A DNA stretch of 64,000 nt from Paragonimus westermani. Lineage: Eukaryota; Platyhelminthes; Trematoda; Plagiorchiida; Troglotrematidae. Shown piece after piece: positions 26,101-37,329 of the stretch (positions are counted from its first letter, which is position 1; each line of letters begins with the position of its first letter). The notes beneath the pieces were generated by a model. The model made no database searches. It was not told the DNA's origin and saw nothing but the letters and a program-made list of their open reading frames with translations. A program made the position numbers and the translations under genes. The DNA lies in the NCBI GenBank assembly GCA_008508345.1, contig QNGE01000129.1, positions 302,116 through 366,115 on the forward strand. The letters are read 5' to 3'.

Positions 26101-29100
26101 GGAGAGAGTTCAAAATCCATACTGGAAGTCTGGGATACGTATTACTTTGGATGGTGGACATTTCACTGACACCTTGAATATTCATTCGGATTAAACTACA
26201 AAAGAATCCATGGGTTACGCAGACAGTAAGAAACACGTTGGTTAGAGTGTCAACAGACTCCATGTGATCACGCCTGCGGTCACCGTTTCTCTATCATGGA
26301 GTAATGCGGCAGATTTCCTACACTTACACTAAATTATAAGCAATGTAGTTCTAGTGCTAAACGGTGCTGTTGTTGGATTTCAGCGTGGGCTGTTGAGAAT
26401 TTGTGCTTGGGTAGTCAGCCCGTTGGATCCTCTGGTGGATTCCATACAAGGCAGTGGATTTGGGGGGGTAGATTAACTGAGCACAAATATCAACATTCTG
26501 AGCTTCTGGCTCTGTTTCGTAGCTCAGCTGGTAAGAAGTATGTTGCATTTGTGCCATTGATTCTGTCGTTGATTAGAATCCAACCTAAGGTTAGGTTCAT
26601 TCAAATTGGGTCTCACTTAGACTATGGAACTACTCATAGGTATTAATGCAGTCGGCTCTTTGTTACCAAGCTAGTTGGGAGCCCTACTGAGTGTAGACCA
26701 TCTAAAAACTGCGCATTAGTGAGAAAGACTGAGTGACTACTTCACAGTTACCTCAGCACTTCATTGACATATTGACCCACTACTTTCATGATTTTAAATT
26801 CACAAAACTGCTGGCTCATTTAAGACATTATGTGATGTGAAGATACTTTGTTGAAAAGCAGTCGATATGTAGTACCCGCATGAATGTATCGCACTTCGGT
26901 AGCCTCGACAATTGAATGAAAGTGTTGGTTAGCAAGGAATTGGCAACACATTAGTTTATAATAGGTGTTCCACCTTCATGAAACAGGCACAAACTGATAG
27001 GACGGCTTTTGTTGCAGGGAACTGTGGCTTCCATACTCTCTATATGTGACAAACTATGGCAAGCGCTGCGGGCTTCTGCAAGGACGTGTGTTCTCATGCA
27101 TAGCGCTTTGGCCCTTCATCCTCTTGTATAATCCGTCGTAGTTCCGGGATTTTCGCTCCCCTGTGCATTGTTCAAGCGCTCGTCAGACATAAGTACGTGG
27201 TACTCTTATCGAAAAAGCTCGAAATGTTCATTCTTTCTTAACAAAGGATGTAAACATAAGTGACGTTTTTTATGATTATAGCTTGCCGCACAAACTGTAA
27301 AATTTTATTGATGATGAGCAATTCACCTGTTATCGTACATTGTGTAGACAACACGAGCGAATGCAGGATAATAAGTAAGTTTCATTTGCCATAAGTTTTT
27401 AATTGTTCAGGTGCGAATATTAACATGCGTTGTTTGAAGTAGCACGGCAGCTTGCGCTTATCTGAAACGAATTTCGAGAAATTTTGGAATTCAACAGACG
27501 TCATTTCATTGCCTGCGAAAATGCAAAAATGTCATTTCACGAGGGATAATCAACAGTTGCCAGGAGAACAATTTTTCTGTTCTGATTACGAAGTTATACT
27601 CGTTTTGCATGAAAAGTTTGTACAAACATCTCATAGTCACGTGCCTGGTCCCTTTAAATAAAAAAATATAGGCTGTATTTTAACAGCTTGTATAGTGGAC
27701 TGTACAAGTGTTCTTCAATTAAGTATGGTGGAAAACCAGTGCACCAGTCGTATTTGGCAATTGTGTACGAATTAAAAACATTCACACAACAAGAATTTAT
27801 GGCTATTTCAGTATGTAGTCATCCGAATAAAGGTAGGTCAATGTACATCATGAGTACACATAACTTTCATATTTTAACCAAGTGTGTTTCAGAAGTGAAC
27901 ATATTTAGCAACCTACTGTGTAACGAATCGGGATTAAACCACAATTCAAGTGGTGGCAGCAGTGAATGCATGCTAGTGTTATCTGTACGGAAACCAATTT
28001 CCAAACATTTTTGCACTGATGTGTCAAGCCTTCACGTTGTTTCCCGCAATGTCTTCTTGAACCTCTTCAACCTCTGTTTCGGGGGAAATGTCTTCATATC
28101 ACGTGCTATTTTTGGGTCTAAATCATACAAATACATCTAAATATATGTAGTATATGTTTCTTTGTGTAAAGCATGGATGCAGCTCCTCTACATTTGCCAC
28201 TGTGCTTCATGTTGATTACTAAGTGCAGTATATAGGTGGATGATCTTTGTCCATTTGGTGATCATTTTATCCAAACACATTCGGCCTGTCTCAAACTCAT
28301 TTGAAAGTGCATGGTTTAAATTGCTTGACAGCCTTATTTTTCGGCTACGGAATCTTGGTGGCAATGACGGACAAATTCATTGTACGCTGATTCGGATGGT
28401 TGTATCAGGTTGTTTACACAATGGTATGTATATATTTTTTATCTTGTGCAAAATTTGGCTTTCATTTCATGCAACTTGAACAATAACCAACCCACTATTT
28501 AATATACAATTTTACAGCTAATCGGAAGTTGCACACAGCAAGTAGTGATTGATTTGATGCGATTTTTAAAACCTATCCTGCATAATCACCATAGAATGGG
28601 GGTGAATAGCGAATGGAACGCTACGTGTTTAGTTCAACTTTCAAAATTTTAATGTGTTGCAACAACAAACCGTTTTAGTTAATTTCACGGGTGAATATTC
28701 ACTAAGTTGACAGTAGGTTCACAAAAACTAAAAGAAATTGCCACTAGTGAACAGGTGTTTCACGTTAGTGTGAAAGAAAATAGCGCAGTGAAAACTGTAT
28801 GATATACGCTGTTGATTAGGCATACATTTGATTTGTCCATCATTTTGGGACTATCCTGAGGGTATTACACCAATTCGAAGTTACTTGAAATTATGTGAAG
28901 GAAACTGCGTGTACAAACCAGTCTGTTGGCTTGAGTGAAGTTGTTGTGGTACAGACGGTTCCGTGCACATCGTGAAGATCTCTAGGACGGTCAGAGAGAG
29001 GCCACGTACCAACTTCACGAAAGAAGCGAAAATTATGAGAAATCATCCATTCAGCGTGAAGAATGAGAGAGTACGCATGATATAGAGAGACGCTTGAGCG

Positions 29101-32100
29101 AGCTATTTAACCAGTTTACTTCATTCCATGGAGGTCCAAGAATAATGACATTAGTGGGATTGTTTCCAATTAATCAATAGAAAATGGATAAAAGGTTAGC
29201 TACTAGGAAGAAAGTTAGTCATTATAAATTTTTAACAATGGATGCCTAGACAAATAGCTAGATTCGAAAGAGACAAGGCTGATGTTTTTTCTCAGGAGAG
29301 GTCGTTCGACAGAAAGACTCGGACTACCTAAATGGTTTGGGATTATAGAATCGTGTGGACTGAAGTAAGTAGCAGATGGGTCAGTAAAAGTGACTGTTAT
29401 AAAATCAATTGTGCACAGATTGAAGATTATAATGATCGTTTTGCTGAGCCTAATACTGAGTGAGGGCTCGGGATGTATTGGCATTTTAGTGGATTATTTG
29501 ACGGAATGTGAGAGAGATTGGCTTCGATAAAGTCGCAAGTCAGACTATAACATCAGTGGTAATAACAGAAACAGTGAAATGCAGAGATAGTGTCATTTCC
29601 AACAAAACTGCGGCTTAAAATATTACCATAAGGACTTATAATTAATCCACTGTAGGACAGCTAATTTCTTACAAAGTTGCCCACATGTTTGCTCGTGTCG
29701 CGTTATTTTTTCACTCATACACATATGGCGCCAATTCAGTGAATAAAAACACACAGGTATTACATAAATGGTTGAAGTGCACGTAGTGCCATTTTTAGAT
29801 TGCCGGTAGAGACCGTAATGCGGACTTTGAAACCTTTTTTAAAGAAAAAACACGTTCATATTGACTAGAGTCCGCAAAAACACAACAGTTAAATGTATTT
29901 TTGAGATTCCGTATCAGTAAATTGGTCCCTTGAAACAAAAATTACGTGAAATCTTCCACATTTTTATTGCAGAGTTAATTGAAAGGCCGGGAAAACGGTG
30001 CTCGTTTTTTCTACTGGTTGCTCAGAGAACTAAACAGTACGTTTTCAGTCGTTTCTGGCAATCATTCGGCAGTAATCTAAACCAAAATAAATCAGCTCCC
30101 TCTATCAGTTCAACAACAGTGAAGAATGTGCTGATTACCTATGAAGGTAGAAGACTACGTAAGTGATTCGTGAACAATGCCTGCAGGTTTACGACAAAAG
30201 TAATCACATAGTGGTTCGACTATCACCTATTTACCGGAAAATATTATTCACTTGGTCAGTTCACCTAATCTCCAGTGGGCTCAAGTTGCTTCAAAGTGAA
30301 ACTGTTGATTCATATGTAAGGTACAGAACACATTCATTTACAGTCCACGGCTTCATAGGCTGTGGTGTAAGTAGAAGCATACCAAAAATCATGGTGGGTT
30401 CTGTTGTTTACAGCATCACACTGTCATAATGAGACATCTAAGATTACCTCATTGGAATTTCTGCAGTGTTTATGCTCTATTATCGTGTTGAACTGTGGAG
30501 AATGCTTTATGGTAAATGATGGATGGTTTAAAACGGTTAACAAGGACTGAAACCTGAGGATTATAACTTGTGAATTCTGCTACGTTAAACGGACCGATTT
30601 TCAAAAACGGGTTACAGTTTCAAGATACTGTCTACAAAAGCTCAGGATGAGCAATGCATGTGATGTTTTCTATGAGTTTTTCATTGTCAAATTGTCAATG
30701 ATAAGTTTATACAGCAGAAAACAAATACAGAAACAAAAAAATTGTTAGCAAGTACAATTGGAACGCCATATTTTCAATTTTTCTTGTGAAATTTCTATAG
30801 GCCGTAACAAGGGCAAACTGAAATTGAGGAAGTGATTAGCAGAAATGATGAAAAGTTTTGGAAACTCTTCCCGGTATCTATGTGCCGCATCATGCGTTTC
30901 ATTTCGAAGATTAATCTATTCCTATGGTGCGACGTACAATAGTTAGCTCAGCAGATAACATGTGAGGCTGATTTACATTTAACTTTAATAGTTTGCATTT
31001 ACCATATCCTTATCCTGTTCCATCCCAGATTACCTTCGATTATTCACTTCGAGGTTCCACATATGCCCAGGCCTGAGTGAAGTTTGTTCGGAGGCAGGTG
31101 GAATAGTCAGACAATTTTACAGTGCAGAGAGTTTGGTAATCACATTGCTGGGTGAACGTCTTCAGTCATTAGCTCCTCATAAATTTGAGGATGTCAACCA
31201 AGTATACATTCCTGAATCAAGGAACTAGTGAGTTATTTGATGGTTTGCATAACACTTTGAATTATACTTCAGCCTGTAGGTACCCGTTAAAGTTAATGAA
31301 AAATATTACCCAACTGAAGGCATCCGCATGACAAGCAAAAGTTTTCAGAACAGGATAAACGTATTCACACTCAAAAATATTTGCAGAATCACATTAATCA
31401 ATGTCGAAACCGTCAGTTTCGTTTTATTCTGCATACCAGGTTTGCTACACAATGACGCATATCACTGGTGAATTAAACCGGGCTGATTAACTTCAAAGGG
31501 ATTGTCCATAGAGGGTATTGTACCACGTTTGGGCAGTTAAGTTATGACAAGCAAATTCAGAACTGCCCTCCGTAAACTGAAAGAGATATGCTTCTTACAT
31601 ACTCATATTAACACGACGTAAATGAACATTAACTCAGTGCCCATGGCATTATTCCAAAATGAACAATTCGGTGGTGATTGAGCGGTCGCCAATTAGTGCA
31701 TTATAAGTCTAAACTAGTTTACAATTCTTAGCTGGCTGAGTTTGTCCGCTCTCTTGATGATTACCAAATGGGGATAATTAACCAGTCCATTCTTAGACTG
31801 ATTCCGTTTTTGATGGTCGGACAAAATAAAAACAGCTCACACGCACATGTAGTGAAGCATACAGACCTGGTGACGTTCACACGAAATGTACGATCCATGT
31901 CGCAACAGTCTACAAAATGTCCTCAAGAGAACTAAGGCCGGAGTTCAGTTTCTCGGTATTGACAATGTTGTGCACCAATGGTCGTCTACAACAAGGTCGC
32001 AACTTGATTTAGCGTTCACTTTCTTAAAGATCGGTTAAACAGGTCGACTGATTACAAGCGTTCCGTCCAAATGTGAGTTGTATTCGAGTCGCATAAGTCA

Positions 32101-32330
32101 AAACTCTTGATTTTTGCCAGAAAACGGTGACGAGTACTCGATTTTTACTGTTAGAGGAATTATAAAAAAATGTGAGTTAACCAACTTGATTTTTTCGTTA
32201 GAAAAACGCTCCACTCAACGATTAAAGTGAAATCAAGATAGTCCCTAAGCTAATCTATGATTGAGTTGTACTCTGTCTTTGTGGTGCTCAGTAGGAAGCA
32301 CTACAACCAACATTGGCAACTCTTACGGTT
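23191..32330. other. no firm gene
   Basis: Nine kilobases without an assignable feature. The 150-codon plus-strand frame at 27688-28140 is the second longest in the window. It is Ser, Cys and Asn rich, and no domain is seen. The poly-T, poly-A and TATATA runs near 24240 and 29830 are simple A+T-rich DNA. A B-box-like string near 25005 lacks a partner A box. No repeat copy of the SINE or PLE families was found here by eye. Confidence 0.5.
27688..28140 (+). CDS. open reading frame of 150 codons, probably not coding
   Basis: This is the second longest open frame in the window. It starts at a TTG rather than ATG, and contains a GTAGGTC donor-like site after about 50 codons. The early part reads QSYLAIVYELKTFTQQEFMA. 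There is no signal peptide, repeated motif or recognised domain. At this base composition a frame of this length is only slightly rarer than chance, so I list it as a lead rather than a gene. Confidence 0.12.
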   Translation: MYSGLYKCSSIKYGGKPVHQSYLAIVYELKTFTQQEFMAISVCSHPNKGRSMYIMSTHNFHILTKCVSEVNIFSNLLCNESGLNHNSSGGSSECMLVLSVRKPISKHFCTDVSSLHVVSRNVFLNLFNLCFGGNVFISRAIFGSKSYKYI

Positions 32331-32356
32331 GTAGCCAGTGCACACGGGCAATCCAA

Positions 32357-32490
32357 GATGGACTGGTGGCCGATAACCGGTGGCCGAGCCAACAAGGGCT
32401 TTGATTCGTGAAGCGAAAAACTGTCGGTTCGATCCGCCACTCGCATAGTGTCCAATTGAGAGTGGGCATCACAAAGCGCTGTAAAATCTA
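32357..32490 (+). mobile_element. tRNA-derived SINE, second type
   Basis: The stretch has the two internal RNA polymerase III promoter boxes of a tRNA: an A-box-like TGGCCGAGCC and the B box GGTTCGATCC. They are followed by a non-tRNA body (CATAGTGTCCAATTGAGAG and onward to about 32490). The overall plan GGTGGCCGAG...GTGAAGCG...GGTTCGATCCGCCACTCGC resembles a class II (Ser/Leu-like) tRNA head. The A-box part is partly duplicated (GGTGGCCGATAACC directly followed by GGTGGCCGAGCC). The related text just upstream (from about 32330) may also belong to it. It is a different family from the copies at 35-43 kb. The exact ends are uncertain and no target-site duplication is evident. Confidence 0.7.
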
Positions 32491-32499
32491 GATGCTTTT

Positions 32500-35265
32500 T
32501 GAAATTCCCGCGAACTACTCATTAGTTTTCTAATACAGAAATAACCAAAAAATCCGCGGTAGGTAGCAGCCTGTTATTAAGGACAACCAGATGATATCAA
32601 TACATTGAGTACCACAAACCAACATTTCACAATGCTGAGAAATTCACAGTATTCAGAATTCGTCATTTATTCGCTAGAACCTCTAAAATAACATAAGCTG
32701 TTAGCTGGTTAGTCGATTTGTCCCGTCTCTGATGTATTTCTGTTGTTCACAATGTTTACTAGGATAACTCCAACCAACCCTAGTCATTTTAATCTTAAAT
32801 TCTTTCGTGTGTTCTGATAATTAATTTCAAAGTGTTTATGCTTAATCGGACACAATCACTGGTCTAGTAATAATAGTGATTTCCGAGTGTAATGCTCACT
32901 CACAAGAACTGATTTGGTCATCAGGTGTAACGAATATTTGTTGCTTGAAAAGATGTGTATAAAGCATTTCTGAGTGTTTCATCAACGACCTGTGTTTTGT
33001 CGTTCTGTCGAAATAAGTGTTTCACAAACAAAAGCCCAAAAGCTAAAGTTAGGTGCGCCTAAACAGATTCTTCAGCCACGGTTATCGTTGCAGGAATTAC
33101 ATAGAATTTTAATGAATTCAACTCATTTAAGCTGCCCCCAAGTGTGTGTTAAATATTCATCTGAATACTGACTAACGAATCAGCCTCACGTGATCGTTTT
33201 TGCGTGAACAAAACTATGAACCAGGATTTATTTGTTTGCATTTCTTCGTTATTTAAATGGTTCACAAAGTTTCGAATGGCAATCTGTACTTCTTCCATTA
33301 GAGTTTGATTGAAAGGGAAACCCCACCGTACTACATTGCCCACATGTTAGCTACTTTCTATTTCGGCTATCGGAAAAGTTAACCGTTTCTAAATTAGTCC
33401 TAACCCACTTTGGCGCATTGCCAGCTATCCGCACAGACACGCATAAACGAGTACAGGCAGAAATGTATAAATAGAGTTTTGAATAACGTACTATGTTTCG
33501 TAGCCTAGCGCCATTTCAGTCACGTGGGGTTTTGCTGGTTTTCTGTTTGTGTGCCACCGCATGTAAAATGAACCCATACATACCTCTTCATCAGTAATCG
33601 TAAAACCACATATAGGTAAGCACGTTCATTGCAATTATCACCGATTATACGCAACCCTTTCGCGTTCCAGTGGGGCGTAGTGAGCCTACTGCTGGCTTGT
33701 GTTAAGCGGGCTTCTATCCGACATTCCTGCGTACCATCCAGTGGGGTGTCTGTTCGCTTCATTAGGTTTTTGGCACCTGCACTTGGAACGTGACAGCCAG
33801 GTGGCAAAATAGTCCGAAGGGTTCAACGTTTGTTCATTTCAAGCAAAAGGTCGACCAAAAATAACACTGTTTAGGGAATGTCAAACGTTTTATTAACATT
33901 TTAGGCAGTGTTGAACGATTATTCTCTTGCCACAACCAATTTGCACTTCGGATCTTACGAGAATGTTACGTATGGGTTACACATTCATAACTATTACGGT
34001 TCTCGCTCTCCCAGACTAAAATAGTTTGGCTACAAGCGGTTCATCTCTCTAACAGCGACGTTCATCACAGCCCGAAATGGATTCGGAGCAAAATGACTAA
34101 TACTCACCCCCAATCAACCCTGATAATCACAATGCAGCTGTCGGACAAACAAATGTCCGGACAACCATTCCAATACAGTCAAAGTTGGGTCTGTGTTGTT
34201 GAGGTTTTCCAGCCATGCACACAAACTGTCTGTACATTGGATGCTATTTACTAGGACACATTGCCTACGAGCAACACAAGGAAATGGCTTGAAATAAACT
34301 TGAATAGATATACATTTTGCGTGACTCTTTAGAGCAATTGAAGTTACAGAACAACAAACTCTACCAGCTTCTTAGATGCACTCAGCTGAGTCAATAAACA
34401 GCACGGTTAAAAGTGAAGCAGTTCGGTTTGTACAGATTTTACAACCGATATCTGCGGAAGCACTGTGTTCGGTAACTTGTCACTAGACGCCGTGTATCTG
34501 AATGTGCGGAAGTTAAAAAAGGGATACATTTAATCTGCTATAATTCATATGTGAAAGGTACAAAAAAGTCACATAGTTACGATAGTATAGCTGGACTTCA
34601 TTTGTGCAAACAGTGAAACGACCGAAAACGGTGCTTGAGCAGTTTGTCTTTAAACTGATGAAAATAGTGTGGTTAAGTGATGGAACGAAAAATGTAACAC
34701 TGTGAATCACAAACTGATTGTAACTGAATTCGTTTATCCCCTTGAACAACTCGTGCACACAGCTTGTTGAGGATGTGTTCTGAAAGTGGAACATGTCGAA
34801 AACGAACGAGGACGCGTCAGGGGAGAGGGCATCACTTTAAAATTGCCAGTGATTTTTCTATCAACACTAATCGTACACCGTTGCAACCTACAAACTGACC
34901 ACAACTCACAAAACAATCTAAATGTGGTTGGTTAGAACAGAGAACGGTTCACATCTACGGTCTAGGGTGCACGTGTTGAAAGAAGAACGAAGTATGTCTG
35001 CGCAAACAGTGTCCCCATTCGAACGGGAAGTTTAGCAAGTGGTACGTTAGCAGATATCTTTGCCTGGATAATAGTTCCAAACTCTGTCAGGGTAAAATGT
35101 GGGTAGTAAATAGGTCCAAGACGCATTGAAGCTTCCCGGGTGCCTGCGTGAGGCAAGAATATTAATTCCTGTCAATTTTTTAGCTCATAAATCCACCGTA
35201 ACACTATGATGACAAGTGATTAATTCAAAACTTGAGCTTGAACAGGCTAGTTTAAGAAAGAGATG
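32500..35265. other. no gene seen
   Basis: Frames of 60-95 codons at 32974, 33149, 33520, 34513, 34734 and 34962 show no domain or splice support. No repeat copies were noticed. Confidence 0.55.
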
Positions 35266-35269
35266 CGAG

Positions 35270-35505
35270 GTCAATGACGCAGTGGTTAACACAGTTGTCT
35301 CATGACTGGAATGGCCGGAGTTCAAATCCCGACCGTGGCAAGGATATGCACTACTGATGAGCTCAAATGAGAGCGAAACTCGAGTCTAGTGAGTCTTTTC
35401 GAAAGGGACTGGCGAGAAAGTCTATCTGAATGCGAAGGCTGCGATCAAATGTGAGTGATGGTCAACTTGAATATAAACCAAATCCCCGACTACTCATCAG
35501 TACGC
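35270..35505 (+). mobile_element. tRNA-derived SINE, family 1, near full-length copy
   Basis: The 5' part is tRNA-like: A-box region GACGCAGTGGTTAACACAG and B box GGAGTTCAAATCCCGACC about 30 bases later. A tRNA-unrelated body of about 165 bases follows (key strings ACTCGAGTCTAGTG, AAAGTCTATCT and GGCTGCGATCA), ending near AAATCCCCGACTACTCATCAG. Three further copies at 36811, 37238 and 42675 share this body, which shows that it is a dispersed repeat. There is no poly(A) tail. The 3' end may therefore match the tail of a partner LINE, which is the usual way such SINEs are mobilised. The element has no coding capacity. Confidence 0.9.
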
Positions 35506-35509
35506 AGTT

Positions 35510-36656
35510 ATTTGTTTACAAAAAAGGAATCTTCTACAGACTTCCATTTTCTGAGTATATACGATCAGTGCGTTAAAGACTTGTAACCAATATGAGCTTT
35601 TGTGAATTTGGTTTCTACGATCGATTTAGTGTGTTTGAAGAGAAAGGATAAAATTCACTGGGTGTTGAATGATTGTGACTAACTTTGTTGTTTTAACCAC
35701 AGTTTTTTATTGGTCGCCCACAAAAACAGCTCCAGCAAAAACGAGTAGGTCGACTTTTCATGACATATTGCGTACGTGTGTAGCTTCGAGTTCATCCTCA
35801 ACGTAAATCGTTGTTTAACACTACGTACTATATGCACTAGCTTAAGTATACATGGCACACAATATCTTGCGTAACTCTATCCCTTTCAATTTGTATTCTT
35901 CGGTAATCTGCATGTTAATTCTCTTTCAAACCGGACATAAAACATTTAGCCATATATGGTGGCCTTCGGTCGTCTACTACACACCACATAAACTTATGTG
36001 GTTTACAAGTTTTTCTAGTTATGTGGCTAGTTTGTTATTGTCGCTCAACATTTTGGATTGTTTCAAATGAACCTAGATCATTAGGCCGACTGATAACAAC
36101 AATCGCATTTGTACACATTCAATAACGGAAAGTAAGTCTTACTTGGGTGGGGTTCGCTTCAATAAACATCTTAAATAGTAGATCAGAGTTAACAAAGATT
36201 ACAAACAGCGTATTCAGTCGAGCGTGTAGTTACACTGTTTGTGATATGGGCCGCGAGCGGTTAAGTACACACATAGTGAACTTGGGCTTATTGATGCTTT
36301 ACCCACAGTGTGTCAATACTTCACATCGTTCAGCTGCTTTTAGTCTGTTGCGTATTATCGACGAACTCCAATGAGGTACATGGCATGAAACGCAATTGAG
36401 GGTACAAGAACCAAACTTAATAACGTCATAAAATTAAAAAGACCAGAAACAAAAAGTACTGTTTGGTAAAATGTATATTTTTGCTGCAGAATATTCTAAA
36501 AACAAGCTAGTTATGTGCGGACCGGAACGAACGGGCCTCACTGATAATCATGCAAAGTGTGTGCACGATAGGCGAGGTTCATTCACACAAGATGTGTTGG
36601 TAATGTGTAGCGAAACTTCTTTAGACAATTGTTTATTACGATTATGATGATTGCAG
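35510..36656. other. no gene seen
   Basis: Two plus-strand frames (35852-36070 and 36147-36374) are A+T-rich and hydrophobic without a recognisable domain. No repeats are visible. Confidence 0.55.
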
Positions 36657-36709
36657 TTCTGATAGATCCGAAGCCAATGAAAGGGCTGTCATATGGTCCT
36701 ACCGACAAA
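36657..36709 (+). CDS. candidate short exon
   Basis: The acceptor (TTTATTACGATTATGATGATTGCAG) and the GTAAGTAC donor are good. One open frame encodes LIDPKPMKGLSYGPTDK, phase 1 to 0, and another frame is also open. The piece is 53 bases long and directly precedes the SINE copy at 36811. It is too short to be convincing alone. Confidence 0.17.
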
Positions 36710-36810
36710 GTAAGTACTTCAGTCCCTACAACCAATCCCTGAAATTGGAATCCAAGATCATTTTCCTATTAGGCTTGTGATTCAGCTGCTCACAAACTGA
36801 CTATAATCAG

Positions 36811-37040
36811 TGCCGATGAATGGTCGGGGATTTGCTTAATTTCAAGTCAAGCGCCACTCATATGATCGCAGCCTTTGCATGAAGATATACTTTCCAGCTA
36901 GACTTCTCCTAATAGAAGCACTAGACTCGAGTTTCGTTTCCATTAGAGGTAGTCAGTAGCACATGTTCTTGCAACGGCCGGGATTTGAAATTCAGCCATG
37001 CTTACATAAAGCCACCCTGTTAACCACTGTGTCGTTTACC
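36811..37040 (-). mobile_element. tRNA-derived SINE, family 1, minus-strand copy
   Basis: The reverse complement starts GGTAAACGACACAGTGGTTAAC. It continues through a diverged B box (TGAATTTCAAATCCCGGCC), then ACTCGAGTCTAGTG, GCAAAGGCTGCGATCA and GCAAATCCCCGACCATTCATC. It aligns with the plus-strand copy at 35270 over essentially its whole length, with scattered substitutions and a few small gaps. The two copies are about 1.3 kb apart in inverted orientation. Confidence 0.9.
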
Positions 37041-37237
37041 ATACATTAGGCATGACAGAATTATCAAATGTAAGCGTTCGACCACTTTCACTAGTGAACA
37101 ATGATCAGGTTTCCCGATCTTCTCGAGAGGAGACACAGTAAATATCCTGTTAAATCCAATAGACTACCCCGAGATTAAGACTTACGAGACAGGTTGAAAT
37201 CTCCGATATCATTGAACCTGCTAAGCGATAGTTTAGG

Positions 37238-37318
37238 TTACCGATAAGTAGCCGGAGATTTGCATAATTTCAAGTTGAACTTCACTCAGAAATGATCGCA
37301 GCCTTTGCATCCAGATTA
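37238..37318 (-). mobile_element. tRNA-derived SINE, family 1, 5'-truncated copy
   Basis: Only the 3' third is present on the minus strand: GATGCAAAGGCTGCGATCAT, then CAACTTGAAATTATGCAAAT and CTCCGGCTACTTATCGGTAAC. The tRNA head is missing. It lies about 200 bases from the full copy at 36811-37040 in the same orientation, so it is either an independent truncated insertion or an older fragment. Confidence 0.85.
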
Positions 37319-37329
37319 TTAAGTGAGAC

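Noticed and set aside
36640..36690. Y-x-D-D-like string (YYDYDDCSS) suggesting a reverse transcriptase active site
   Set aside because: The residues after it are not hydrophobic as the motif needs, and no other reverse transcriptase blocks are nearby.
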